Part shown: in pieces, positions 47,350-57,965 of the stretch
Layout: each line of letters begins with the position of its first letter
Numbering within the stretch: the stretch's first letter is position 1
Assembly: GCA_964017195.1 (NCBI GenBank)
Contig: OZ024895.1
Location: 26,887,875-26,951,874, forward strand
Direction: 5' to 3'
Origin: Siderastrea radians
Taxonomy: Eukaryota > Cnidaria > Anthozoa > Scleractinia > Rhizangiidae
DNA length: 64,000 nucleotides
Made by a program: the position numbers and the translations under genes
Notes under the pieces: model-generated
The model's database searches: none
What the model saw: the letters and a program-made list of their open reading frames with translations, nothing else
Told to the model about the DNA's origin: nothing

Positions 47350-48322
47350 GTGGCGGAAACACGAGCTGAACAAGATCGACAAAATCGTCAAGAAGGTTTC
47401 AAGGTTTTACCAAATGGGACGGTCCTAATAAGTTTTTATTTAAACGAAGGTGGCAAAAAAGTTTTGATTCATAAAGAAAAATCCCGTTTTCCGTTCTCCA
47501 CCACAGCCCACAGAGAACTCGCACCTCAACGCTGCAAGAAGCTGGAGAGATGATGAAAACCGTGTCTGGGTACCTTCAAGGCACCGTTCAATCTGCACAG
47601 ACATTACTGGACCGCAACAGGCACACCAATGGACCTGAAGGAACTGTTGCAAGCAAGACAGTCAAGTCAGTCCACATGATTATAAAGGACTGGCACGGTT
47701 ACAAAGCAACATCACAAAGATCAATCCAGAACTTACCCTTAATGCGCCGATCAATTCGAAAGTTCAACATCCCCCCCCGGGCAACCCCCCGGGCATTTGA
47801 ACTTTTGAAGATTGGCTTGTTCAAATTCCCTCCCCTCGGGGCAAGAAAGCCGTTCAAATGCCCCACCAATTAGTACTGAACTGCCTCTCCTCAAAGACAA
47901 ATTTGGTCTTCAATCAAACACTTTACATGCCTTTCAGAGAGAGATATGCCGTAATGACACCTTCAATCTTCTTTTAAAGACCCTTTCAAAGAGTTATTCA
48001 CTAACAAAGGCGAAATTCTATCTTGCAAATCCGTCATACCCCGCAAAAACCAAAAAAATTCACGGGCCTATTACGTCAGAACAAGAGATAAATCCGGTTC
48101 AAATTCCCCACCCTTCCAACGCAACGTTCAAATTCCCCCCTCCCCAGGCACGATGCACAGTCAAATGCCCGGGGTATGCCCGGGGGGGGGGATGTTGAAG
48201 TTTCGAATTGATCGGCGCATAACCCTGAAGTTCTCCTCACCGTGAAAGTCGAGAACCTCCACGCAGTTTCCCATTTTAAACATCCAACATGTATGCAATT
48301 GTACTACGCCAGGGATTAAACG
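47350..48322 (+). pseudogene. 5' part of the W1-borne coding region, broken
   Basis: The plus frame 47350-47553 reads EGFKVLPNGTVLISFYLNEG and a KSRFPFSTTAHRELAPQRC block. A frameshift near 47545 moves the reading to PHDYKGLARLQSNITKINPE, and the inserted MITE (47743-48219) follows. The frame resumes directly after it with NPEVLLTVKVENLHAVSHFK and YYARD, and then a TAA. A stop also lies near 47635. Continuity of sense across the MITE shows that the MITE landed in an existing coding region. Function unknown. Confidence 0.6.
47743..48219. mobile_element. T1: MITE with TAA duplication inside W1
   Basis: The inverted ends start TGCGCCGATCAATTCGAAA. TAA is on both sides (47740-47742 and 48220-48222). 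Subterminal CCCCCCGGGCA blocks are shared with T2 (55363-56617). It is 477 bp and non-coding. The TWA target suggests PIF/Harbinger. Confidence 0.85.
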
Positions 48323-48323
48323 A

Positions 48324-48848
48324 ATGCCGCAGTGGTCAGCTTTTTACTTTACACACACGACATCGTATTATCCTGTGCCCTCAACACAAATTCATCTTCA
48401 AGATTTTCCAAGAATGTCGGAACAAAGCCTCCCTTTCATGAGTTCAGCCGACCAAGATCTGATGAGAAACTGGGCAAACACACAAGGTAAGTGCGTTAGA
48501 CAACGCACCGTCCGACAAGAAACCACCAAGTATAAAGCTGGAACTCTTCCTCTAAATATGTATCAGACCGCTACCCATCAAAGAGAACGGTTAGAATTCG
48601 AAGAACAACCTGGATTATCTGAGGACGAGGGAAGAGAAGGCGCGTCTACATCGAGGGACCCAGGAGACGATCAGCAATCCGAATACGATGACGACTCATC
48701 CGACAGCGATTCTGATGATTTTGTAGTGGAGAAAGATGGTGCTGTTCATCATACACAGAACTCAGAGCTTGGTTTCCTTTTTGAAGCGCCCAGAACGCGA
48801 AGCGGACGGATAGTGAAAACCTCAAACAAGGCTTTGCTTTGGATGTAA
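48324..48848 (+). CDS. Uncharacterised acidic protein segment carried by W1
   Basis: 174 codons. Residues 1-30 read QWSAFYFTHTTSYYPVP and 40-80 read MSSADQDLMRNWANTQGKCV, RQRTVRQETTKYKAGTLPLN. An acidic Ser/Asp tract (about 118-135, DDDSSDSDSDDF) and a C-terminal TRSGRIVKTSNKALLWM follow. The 5' ATG may not be the native start, because the preceding region at 48230-48310 reads in a related frame before a TAA. I recall similar sequences among uncharacterised proteins of invertebrates, but no function. It might be the terminal exon of a host-derived or transposon-borne gene. Confidence 0.6.
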   Translation: MPQWSAFYFTHTTSYYPVPSTQIHLQDFPRMSEQSLPFMSSADQDLMRNWANTQGKCVRQRTVRQETTKYKAGTLPLNMYQTATHQRERLEFEEQPGLSEDEGREGASTSRDPGDDQQSEYDDDSSDSDSDDFVVEKDGAVHHTQNSELGFLFEAPRTRSGRIVKTSNKALLWM

Positions 48849-49333
48849 CTTTTCAAAATGTAACGGTATGTTATGTCAGAAAAAAACTTATTTTTTTTTC
48901 GTGAAGCGTGAAATTCCATTATTATTTTTCGTGAATTGTGAAAGGGCCGATTTATTTTTCGTGAAACGTGATCTATACCCCCCCTTTACCACCCTCTGTT
49001 CAGAGAGCGGATATCATTGCTCAAAAGCCGGTTAACGCTAACCTGGGGTTAAAAAGTTAACCAAAGTTCCTTTTTCTTGTAATAAAAAGAGGTTTTCAAA
49101 GCTAGTTTTAACTGACCGTGTGAAAGCAACCAAAGTCAAAACGTAGGGCAAAAAAGATTTACAGAAATCCTCATCGCTTGGCTCTAAGACTGGATTAAAA
49201 ACTGACACTAACCCTGTTGATGCAAGGACCACTTGGACAAACAGTAGCGAGGTGAAGCCGGATCTTGGTGTAGATCAGGATCAGCAATGTTGAATAAAAC
49301 AAAAAACCAATTGCAAGGCTGATCGGACAGCTA

Positions 49334-49526
49334 AGAAGGGTAATTTTATTGCCCAATATTTCGGTGAGACAAAACTCACCTTCATCAGCTTTTACAGCCC
49401 CTGATGAAGGTGAGTTTTGTCTCACCGAAATATTGGGCAATTAGGAACCATAATCGGGGACCCATAATCAGGAACCATAATAGGGGACCCGATTATGGCT
49501 CCCGTGGGCAATAAAATTACCCTTCT
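49334..49526. repeat. Fold-back element abutting Z
   Basis: The outer arms AGAAGGGTAATTTTATTGCC (49334) and its inverse (to 49526) enclose an almost perfect inner palindrome (49350-49392 against 49399-49441) containing CACCGAAATATTGGGCAA and CTGATGAAGG. A CCATAATCGGGGACC motif repeats at 49449-49498. The right edge coincides with the left end of Z at 49527. Confidence 0.75.
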
Positions 49527-50549
49527 GGTCCCGGTTCCTGGAAAGCCGATTAGCGTTAATCGAGGGTTAAATCTCGCTAATCGAGGATGAAAATTTATCC
49601 TTCGGTTAGATTCTGTTCCTGAAAGTACGATTAACACTACCAAGGGATAAACGAGGGGTTAAATTTAATCCACCTAGCGAGGTCGATTAACTCCCTAATC
49701 GGGGCAAAAACTTGATCAAAACAAACAAAATGGCGCACTTAAATTTTGGGATATTGTCAGTTGAATTGAGTAAGGAAAGAGAAAGAAGACAATTTATGCT
49801 ACATAAATTACTCTCAGCAACTTAAGTAACAAATAATTTTGTTGTCGGCACAAATTCGAGAGGTAATCGACTGAGTTTTGGGCGCAAAAACCTGCAGCGA
49901 AATGTGATGGAGCTAAAAAGACCACAAACACGCAAATCGTGCAGTCGAGTTTTCGATTTTAGTATATATTATAAAACACTATTAGGCAATTCCATCAATA
50001 GCTCTATAAAATTCTATTAAACAGTAACTCTGGAAATGTGGCTTCAGTAAATAGGATCTTCACAAAGCAGAATTTATGAACCGATCCTCAGCACGACGAG
50101 TAAGCTAATTATGATAAAACGCAACTGAAAACCATGAATTTCGAAGCCATCTTTCATCGCAAGCGATAGCGGGAGTAATCAACTTTTCACTGAACGATTT
50201 GCCGGTATTGGGTTTCTACAGAAGAATTATTGAATGAAATAAAATATTTATGGCAATTTTGCAAAAGCAGAAGGAGACGTTTTATTGAAATAACGTAAGC
50301 TTAAATATAAGACAAAAACGTCGACGATTAATTAAAGCGAAGTTGTTGCAGACACTGAAACGGGTGTTACTAAAACGAGTAATGCAGTAACGAGTAACGA
50401 GTAACGCAGTAACGAGAAAACGAGTAACGGGAAAAATTTTCAAGGGGTAAAAAATAGAAAACGAGTTACAGGAAAAAAATTGAAAGGCAAAAACACAAAC
50501 AAAAAAAAGCAACGGTAACGGTGAAAATTACACTGAATAATAATAATTA

Positions 50550-50870
50550 TATAACCTTTGAATGCAGAGGTCCACACGGCGCGTAATTAAACCGCACTGG
50601 TTCGGTTTTGCCGGATCTCTGGAGTAGAGATGCTGGAGCCAGACGTCACTTGAAGTGTAATTGAACAAAACTGAATGCAAGGCTGGCACTACGGCAAAGG
50701 GCTGATTTATTTAAGGCCAATATTTCGGCTAACGAAATTAGCTTTCCTCAAGGCCAGAGCTATACTGTATAGCTCTGGCCTTGAGGAAGGCTAATTTCGT
50801 TAGCCGAAATATTGGCCTTAAATAAATCAGCCCTTTGCCGTAGTGCCAGCCTTGCATTCAGTTTTGTTCA
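50550..50870. mobile_element. Fold-back insertion in the left arm of Y1
   Basis: Absent from the corresponding place in Y2 (57725-57745). ATAATAATTA flanks both sides (50540-50549 and 50871-50880). The right two thirds form a roughly 103-bp near-perfect hairpin (50662-50765 against 50768-50870) centred at 50766, containing CCGAAATATTGGCC as in the fold-back at 49334. Confidence 0.75.
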
Positions 50871-52165
50871 ATAATAATTACTTAGGCAATGTAGAACTGT
50901 AATAAAACCAATAATGTGACCTGAAAGCCTTTGATGTGTGTTGGTGAAAAATGTTTTATTTGTATTTAATGTCAGTCACGGGCAGGCTGCATAAAAAAGG
51001 TATGAAGAAGTTTTTGTCCGAATTTAATGAATTAATCGATATATATTTCACTGAATTCCCCGTTCTCGCTGCAGTGTGCAGCGATGGTGCATTCGCTAGA
51101 CTTTCAATTATAGCAGGAGCCATAATCGGGGACGGAGACCGTAAGCGCGGGGTCCACGCGGCCCCATCGAAAAAGACAAATGTGCTATTTTTAGAAAAAA
51201 TTGCGTCACCCTCAACGTCATAAACGCGCGTGGCTACACGCAAATTTGCGTTCAACGTGGATATGACCAAGATGGTTATAATTATTTGATATCCAGTATG
51301 CCCGAGTACATAATGGTTTTTATTATTAAAAAAGCAATCGCTAATTGCTATGAAATCAAGAAAGAGAAAAAAAAAAAGAGAGAAACTCCGAGATAAAAGG
51401 GAACAGGAATCGATCGCGATCACATGACTGACCGAAAAAGGCGCCAAAACCTTGCGAAGTGTTGCAGCGTTTCTTTGCGGAGCTGAATGAATCAATGAAA
51501 CTGCTCCAAAGTGGACGTACAAGCACAAGGTTTGGGAAGAATCTTCCAATTATGAGCTCTGAAATGTGGCACGTGTTTGAGTTTTCCTGAAAATTGTTGG
51601 AATCGTCGTTCAAAGCGGATTGAAGCTGTACGATCTCACCGTTATGGCTGCTGGAGTTCAAATGAAAGAGTTTGTAATCGCTCCGTTCGCACAACGCTGA
51701 CAACGGAGCCATCATGTGTTTGTTTGATCGAACTGAAGGCAGAATTAATAATCAAGCTTGAACGATAATTTCTATGCAGCTCACTGAAACAAGAATACGG
51801 AGGTGAGGAACATTAGAATTCACCATCTTACTTTTTAAACGCAAACCACGAAACGCAATTGTTCTCAGTTTAGAGCCCGCGGACGGAATGGTAAAAACAA
51901 CACTCAAACAACTGTGAAAGCGATTCAACGTATTTTACATGGCATCCGACTTGTGTCTAAATGTCTGGAGCTGCTCAAGGGAACACAGATAGAGCCACAA
52001 CGAGTACAGGTAAACCAGTGTCAATTTCGCGTGGTATAGCCAAAAAGTGTCGCCTTTTCTGGTACTAAATTTGTCTAATGCTTTTTGTTCAGACTGATGC
52101 ATGATTTTTGTACTACTCGCCATAAAAGTGTGACAATTTTTATTAAATGCTTCTTTCCTATTTTA

Positions 52166-53089
52166 GGGAAGGTACGTTTTTTCTTGGCGGGGGAGGGCTG
52201 GGGCCTCAGAGGGGAGGGTCATCGATGAAAGTGAGCACCAAAAGGGGAGGGCCATACCTCATGTGAGCTATTCAAGGGAGGGTCACACATCTTTTCCGGA
52301 ATTTTTTAATGAGAATTTTTGTGATGATGCTTTCCATTTTTCTTACAGATTAAGTTTTTCTTTTCACCTACTTTGATTTAATTTGGTGTTTTATTATAGG
52401 TACTAGGTTGCATTTGTACATGTATATTATGCCATGGCACATAGTTTTTCTCGGAGGACTCGTGTCCTTTTGCGTCCTTATTGAGAAGTACTTGACTCAG
52501 GTATCGTTTCTTCAGCTTCTTGCTGGTGGCTATCTGCTGCCTGATCTCCTGAGTCGTTTAGTTCTGAAGAGTTACTATTAGATTCAACAATGCGCTCTAC
52601 ACTATCGGAAATGTAGGAAATATTTGTCTTTGAGAGGCAGATTTCGCATGCTAAACAAATAAACCTTTCTGTTAAAATAACCAACAGCAATACCGGCTAG
52701 TTGGAGAAAGAAGCGCGTGTATTTTCCCTTAGATATTTTATGTTCAAAACTTTTATAATACGCAAATACTTCCATATTCAAACTTCAGCTATAAAACGTA
52801 AATATCATACACTGATTGTTCGCATTTTCTTTGTTTCAGCGTGCACACATTCAATATCGAGATATATTCATATTCAAACACTTTGCGTTCACAAGTGAAA
52901 CGTTCTGAGGTTTCTACAGCATGGAACATACAATGTAGTAGTGAGGGGAGGGTCGCACTTTTGTCAGTCACCTAAAGGTGGGGGGTCAGGAGTGTTTTCA
53001 TTAAAATGCAGGGGAGGGCCAACACTTTTTTGGGAAAAAAATCCCAAAATTCCCCAGCCCTCCCCCCCCAAGAAAAAACGTACCTTCCC
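52166..53089. mobile_element. Harbinger-like non-autonomous element in Y1 core
   Basis: The inverted ends begin GGGAAGGTACGTTTTTTCTT and continue into GGGGAGGGCTGGGG. TTA is on both sides (52163-52165 and 53090-53092). It is 924 bp. Subterminal GGGGAGGGTCA/C motifs recur. A minus frame at 52690-52478 (Ser/Glu-rich) lies inside and is probably not functional. The TWA target and GGG terminus support PIF/Harbinger. Confidence 0.85.
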
Positions 53090-53405
53090 TTACTGTGCTT
53101 ATTTTGTCTTGTCTCGATATTTCCGACTCAAAGCCTTCCGTATAAAACCTACTGTTTGTGAAATTTTAAGAACAAGTGATTGAGTTGACGATGAAAGAAA
53201 TTGTAAACACAGCGCTAAATGCTTATATTTTTATTTCTACAGTTTCTGTTCGTCCTAAGAAATCAAGCATTTGTGTCTCAGTGACGTTCAGTTGTAATTT
53301 CTCCTTGATTTTGCTTCGATACAAAGTGATTTTTCTCGCCGGGATGCTGGCGGAGAAAAAAATCAAGCTCACTCTGTCGTTGAAACCCTTGCCATGTCCA
53401 CTGCG

Positions 53406-53786
53406 CTATGTATCCCTTCTAGGTTCGTAAATTACCCAGTAAGTCATATTCAGTACTAGGGCAGCACAAAGTTTCACTTCATCTTTCTCCTTCTCATCGA
53501 CGGAAGTAGTTTTTTTCTTGGTGTTTTTGCAGTTCTCTATTTTGTCGACGATTGATAACGCACCGCGAGAGTATTTGATTGAAAACAAAGCGCGCTTTTC
53601 ACTATTCTTTGACTTCATTATAAACATTTCGGTCATTGCGGTAAAGGCGGGCATTATTTCAGAAAACATACGCTGCGAAATCTCGCCAAACGTTTTCTTT
53701 ACTGATTCGGTATTTGAATCTATGTTACTATTTTTCTTGCTGGGGAAATAGTGACAACGATTTATCAGTGCGTTACTTTTCTTCAC
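53406..53786 (-). CDS. Uncharacterised ORF in Y1 core (second part)
   Basis: 126 codons, Lys/Ser-rich, with a helical block EISQRMFSEIMPAFTAMTEM (about residues 35-55) and a charged KKKTTSVDEKEKDEVK. It probably continues the 54242-53829 frame in another reading frame: downstream of that ORF a different frame reads GSRKDCKMIFQARCEEK and then this one takes over. Whether an intron or indels separate them is unclear. I do not recognise the protein. Confidence 0.4.
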   Translation of the reverse strand: MKKSNALINRCHYFPSKKNSNIDSNTESVKKTFGEISQRMFSEIMPAFTAMTEMFIMKSKNSEKRALFSIKYSRGALSIVDKIENCKNTKKKTTSVDEKEKDEVKLCAALVLNMTYWVIYEPRRDT

Positions 53787-53828
53787 AACGTGCTTGGAAA
53801 ATCATTTTACAGTCTTTGCGGCTGCCCT

Positions 53829-54242
53829 TCAATCTCTGTACGTCCTCAGAGGAAATACATTTTCGGGATGTATTTTCCCTTTTCCTGCCTGATTCGCCTT
53901 CAACTGATTTTTTCGTCGTTCGACGCCTTTTTGGCCCGCAAAACGTTTGTTCCGTCTAACGGGGAAATCCTCGTCCGACATGTCCGACGCATCTTCGCTA
54001 CAGGATTTTTCTAAAATATTCTCACTGCCATGATCGGAATCACTTGTACAATCCTCATATCCAGAGTCACTATCCAAAAAGTTCTCCTCGAGGGCTTGCC
54101 TTAGATTTGGAATTGTCACTGATGACAAAAACTGGATTTCTTCATCTCCAACGAAGGTAATTTCCGACGCCATTTTGTTTGTCTTTTCTTTGCGCGGCAT
54201 CCTCGCAACATACACGCGTGTTTCACGCGCGCGATGGCGCAA
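53829..54242 (-). CDS. Uncharacterised acidic ORF in Y1 core (first part)
   Basis: 137 codons starting just inside the right arm of Y1. A likely internal start is MPRKEKTNKMASEITFVGDE. An acidic Ser/Asp/Glu region (about 55-95; DSDSGYEDCTSDSDHGSE) is followed by a basic stretch (RRNKRFAGQKGVERRKNQLK). This acidic-then-basic composition suits a DNA- or chromatin-associated protein, but no domain is recognised. Placement directly inside the terminal arm suggests that it is an element gene driven from the arm, or a captured fragment. Confidence 0.45.
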   Translation of the reverse strand: MRHRARETRVYVARMPRKEKTNKMASEITFVGDEEIQFLSSVTIPNLRQALEENFLDSDSGYEDCTSDSDHGSENILEKSCSEDASDMSDEDFPVRRNKRFAGQKGVERRKNQLKANQAGKGKIHPENVFPLRTYRD

Positions 54243-54313
54243 TTTTTTCTAAAAATAGCACATTTGTCTTTTTCGATGGGGCCAGTCCCATCACTGAAAA
54301 TGGTATTCAGTTA

Positions 54314-54511
54314 CCAGGGATGTAGATAAAAGCCGGCAGCCGGAAAAAATCGCCAGCTATTCCTAAAAAATTTCCGGCTGATGAATCTTGGAAGGATGAT
54401 ACACAACTGCCGAAATAGAAAACGTGATGCAGAAGCCGCAAGCGGCTTCTAGTGCCTGCCGCCTATTACAAGTATTCTTCCCTCTATTGAAAATTCTAAC
54501 TACAACCCTGG
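54314..54511. mobile_element. 198-bp MITE with TTA duplication in Y1 right arm
   Basis: The ends are CCAGGGATGTAG and, reverse-complemented, CCAGGGTTGTAG. TTA is at 54311-54313 and 54512-54514. The interior contains a GCCGGCAGCCGG cluster and a CAGAAGCCGCAAGCGGCTTCT palindrome-like segment. Confidence 0.75.
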
Positions 54512-55362
54512 TTACGGTCTCCGTCCCCGATTATGGCTCCTGATTATAGTAATAGGCAGTGTCTAGATACCCAGCAGCCGGGTAAGGATGTTTCAAGACT
54601 ATTAAATACCCGGCAGTCCGAAATTTTCGAAGGGTTTGACCGAAAGGCTTATCTTAACGTTCTGAAAGTATTCGATATTTGTTTAGAATTGCCAAGCGAT
54701 TCAGAAAAGTATTTTAGTTTGGTAGTTGACGAGTTTTCTGAGCTTGTGCATACTAGAAAATTCCGATGTTTGCGAGTGGCTTGACCCGCCAGTCAGAAGC
54801 ACACAAAATTTCTCATTCAAATGTTCTGGAAGAACTGGAAGATTTTTTACAATGACTAAGCGATTAAAAGACCAATTTGGTTTTGTAGTTGGCGAACTTT
54901 CAGAGATTTAGCAAGCCATACAATAGCTGTAGCTTGCTTGATACCTGTCTGACCCGATCCGTCACGCCACCATACTGTGACATGTCACGGACGTTGTAGA
55001 GTTGTAAATGTGGCCCCCCCAAAACACGCTAGTTTCGAATCACTTGCCTCCACTATACAAAGTTAGGAAGCCCTTAATAATAGGCCGTTGCCTCAATAAT
55101 TACTGTATAATTCTCCGAAACCAGAGTTCGGGTATTAAGCTGACCTTAATACAGTAACCGTGTCTGCATGCCCGGCAGCCGGGCGCAGTTTCCCCGGAAA
55201 AAGCTAAATGCCCGGCAGTTCACGAGTTTGGAGGTTTCAAATACATTTTTCAAATTATTGAACTAATATTTCAGTGATATTGATACAAAAACGAATAATC
55301 AGTGTTTCTTTTAATGAATCTACTCATACATAAAAGGGGTTGAAGGAATGAAGCGAAACTTA

Positions 55363-56617
55363 TGCATCAGTCATTTCCAGCAGTGCCCAACCCCCTCCCC
55401 CGGGCCGACCCCCGGGCATTAACATTTTTTGGAAACAAACCGGCAAATGCCCCACGGCGGGGACAAACAAGCTGTTCAAATGGCCCGCGATACAGGTAAA
55501 AAAAATAAGTTGATTTCTTAGTTTTCGAGCTTATCTCCATTCTAATCAAAGCTAAATCAGGCCAAACTAAGTCTGAAATAAGTCTTATTTCTCTGTATTG
55601 CTTCAGTGATCATTAGTTCTGTGGATCTATCGTCTCATTTTGTCCTCTTTAGACAAAGTTAATGACAAATTTATCGTCCTTGCCCGATAAACTTATCACT
55701 CAAAGGAAGTGACAGTACTGTGACGTGAAAATGTACCACAGTATCGGAATGTATCGCACGCCTCGCGCAAATTAGCCGTGTCAAACATTGTCTTGACAGA
55801 ACGTCGTTGTTAACCGTGATAAATGCCTTGGTTTTCAGTAAGTTGTATTACTGCTCGAACGTCTGGGCAAATACCACAGAGAAAAAATAAATATAAGGAA
55901 ATTGCAGGCTGTGCAGAACTATGCATGTCGAATCGTTAGTGGCGCGAGAAAGTACGATCATGTAACTCCCCACTTAAAAAGTTTGTCTTGGTTACCCGTT
56001 AAGGACCAACTATACTATCGCCAAGCTATCATGGCTGCATGGCTTTTAAATGCATTTCCGGACACGCCCCTAAATATCTGTCGTCACAATTCATTACTCG
56101 CGAGCAAGTTACCAAGCGTACAACCAGGAGTGGCCAAAAGCTTGATATACCTCTTTTTAAAACAGCCTCAGGACAAAGAACATTTTATTACAGAACTATT
56201 GGACTTTGGAACAATTTAGATCCCTTTTTAAAATCAAGCTGTTCAGTTCAAGTTTTTAAACGTATCTTAAAGAATAAGCTTTTAGACAATTTTGTAAATA
56301 CTCCCTAAATTTTATTCATTTTTAGTATTTCGGCGACTACAAAGTTTAGATAATGTTGTAAATGTTTCTTAAATTTGATTAATTTTGATTGTATAGTTAT
56401 TAGTAACTTAGTAATTTAAGTAATTGTTCCTGAAAAGCCTCATTGGGGAGGTAACAATAAAGTATGTATGTATGTATGTATGTATGTATGTATGTATGAA
56501 AATCACAAGACTGTCAAATGCCCCGGGGTAGACTAATGCCCGGCCCCCGGGACCGACAATGAGGAAAAATGCCCCACTAATGCCGGGGGGGGGGCACCGC
56601 TGAAATTGACTGATGCA
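55363..56617. mobile_element. T2: MITE-family element with TTA duplication inside V1
   Basis: Inverted ends TGCATCAGTCA. TTA is at 55360-55362 and 56618-56620. Subterminal CCCCCGGGCATT-type blocks near 55395-55425 and 56515-56590 match those of T1. A LINE fragment lies inside, which explains the larger size. Confidence 0.8.
55780..56498 (+). mobile_element. 5'-truncated LINE (CR1/L2-like) with GTAT tail
   Basis: The plus strand reads LLTVINALVFSKLYYCSNVW and then LQAVQNYACRIVSGARKYDH, LSWLPVKDQLYYRQAIMA, GHAPKYLSSQF, YRTIGLWNNL and VFKRILKNKLLDNF, the conserved C-terminus of CR1/L2-type ORF2. Frame breaks occur near 55885 and 56035-56045. A roughly 150-bp 3' UTR ends in (GTAT)n at 56462-56497. 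It is unrelated in detail to the copy at 8597-9263, which has a different tail. Confidence 0.85.
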
Positions 56618-57965
56618 TTAAACTTGGCGGCTCTGGCTAAACGTGTCGCGAAAATAGCGATTTTCTATTGTGCACAAACTCAGGAAATTCGTCATCTAAA
56701 AAAACCAAATTGGTCTTTTAAACTGCTCAGTAATTCTAAACAAACTTCCAATACGCCCAGGACGTTTGAATGAGAAATTCTGTGCGTTTCTGACTGGCGG
56801 GTATAGACGGTATAGCTACTAACAACTCTATTAAATAAAGTGTCGCAAACATCGCAATTTTCTAGTACATGTATGCACAAGCTCAGAAAACTCGTCAACT
56901 ACCATTTACTGAAATACTTTTCTGAACCGCTTGGCAATTTTAAACAAATATCGAATACTTACAGAACGTTAGAATAAGCCTTTCGGTCAAAACCCATCGA
57001 AAATTTCGGACTGCCGGGTATTTAGTCTTGAAATATCCGTACCCGGTTGCCGGGTATCTAGACCCTGGCATTAAAAAAGTCTAGCGAATGCACCATCGCT
57101 GCACACTGCAGTGAGAACGGCGAATTGAAATATATATCGATTACTTCATTAAATTGGGACAAAAACTTCTTCACAGCTTTTTTATGCAGCCTGCCGTGAC
57201 TGACACAACATTTTTCACCAATACACATCAAAGGCTTTCAGGTCACATTATTCGTTTTATTACAGTTCTGTATTGCCTAAGTAATTATTATTATTCAGTG
57301 TTATTTTCACCCTTTTCAACTTTTTTTACCGTTTTTCTTTTTCTCTTTTTTTTTTTAATTTTTGCCTTTCAATTTTTTCCCGTTACTCATTTGCTATTTT
57401 TTACCCTTGGAAAAATTTTCTCGTTACTCGTTTTCTCGTTACTGCGTTACTCGTTACTCGTTACTGCGTTACTCGTTTTAGTAACACCCCACTGAAACAG
57501 AGGTTTTTCACAGATTTCAACAAAAACAAAATGTCAAATTTCTGGGGTGTTACTAAAACGAGTAATGCAGTAACGAGTAACGAGTAACGCAGTAACGAGA
57601 AAACGAGTAACGGGAAAAATTTTTCAAGGGTAAAAAATAGAAAACGAGTAACGGGAAAAAAATTGAAAGGCAAAAATTAAAAGAAAAAGAGTAACGGTAA
57701 AAAATGAAAAGGGTGAAAATTACACTGAATAATAATAGTTACTTAGGCAATGTAGAACTGTAATAAAACGAATAATGTGACCTGAAAGCCTTTGATGTGT
57801 GTTGGTGAAAAATGTTGTATTTAATGTCATTCTCGGGCAGGCTCCATAAAGAAGCGGCTATGAAGAAGTTTTTTCCGAATTTAGGGAATTAATCGATTTA
57901 CATTTCAATTCCCTGTTCTCGCTGCAGTGTACAGCGATGGTGCATTCGCTAGACATTTTTAATGA

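Larger units (their letters stand above)
47002..48996. mobile_element. W1: 2-kb inverted-repeat element with 6-bp duplication carrying a coding region
   Basis: TGTTCA flanks both sides (46996-47001 and 48997-49002). The ends are GAGGGTGGTAAAGGG on both strands. Both subterminal zones (47035-47190 and 48895-48975) carry repeats of TTTCGTGAANCGTGAT. The interior has a plus-strand coding region (47350-48848) interrupted by a smaller element. W2 (59432-60760) shares the GAGGGT terminus and a TGNNNA 6-bp duplication. Confidence 0.85.
54557..57067. mobile_element. V1: long-arm element inside Y1
   Basis: The termini read CAGTGTCTAGATACCCAGCA and, reverse-complemented, CAGGGTCTAGATACCCGGCA. Inside both ends follow TTTCAAGACTA, AAATACCCGGCAGTCCGAAA and TTTTGACCGAAAGGCTTATT over arms of several hundred bp. 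TAAT precedes each terminus. Removing T2 leaves about 1.25 kb, close to V2. It sits at the same place in Y1 as V2 does in Y2. Confidence 0.82.
50362..57489. mobile_element. Y1: Mutator-like element with long inverted arms and 9-bp duplication
   Basis: CACTGAAAC occurs at 50353-50361 and 57490-57498. Both termini read GGGTGTTACTAAAACGAGTA followed by repeats of GTAACGA/ACGAGTAACGC. The left arm extends to about 51230; the right arm (about 54230-57489) is interrupted by a 198-bp MITE and by V1. Between the arms is a unique 3-kb core with minus-strand ORFs (54242-53829, 53786-53406) and a Harbinger-like insertion. The long arms plus 9-bp duplication are typical of Mutator-like elements; no MULE transposase motif was recognised. 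Confidence 0.88.

Noticed and set aside
49385..49445. Possible hammerhead ribozyme in the fold-back: CTGATGA, a GGTGAG/CTCACC stem, then GAAA
   Set aside because: An extra A sits before stem II, and no pairing stem I with a correctly placed cleavage site was found; the surrounding palindrome explains the pairing. A covariance-model scan would settle it.
57301..57480. ORFs with Phe/Leu/Val repeats in the Y arms (also at 50282, 57461 and 61060)
   Set aside because: They are translations of the GTAACGA subterminal repeats on the opposite strand.
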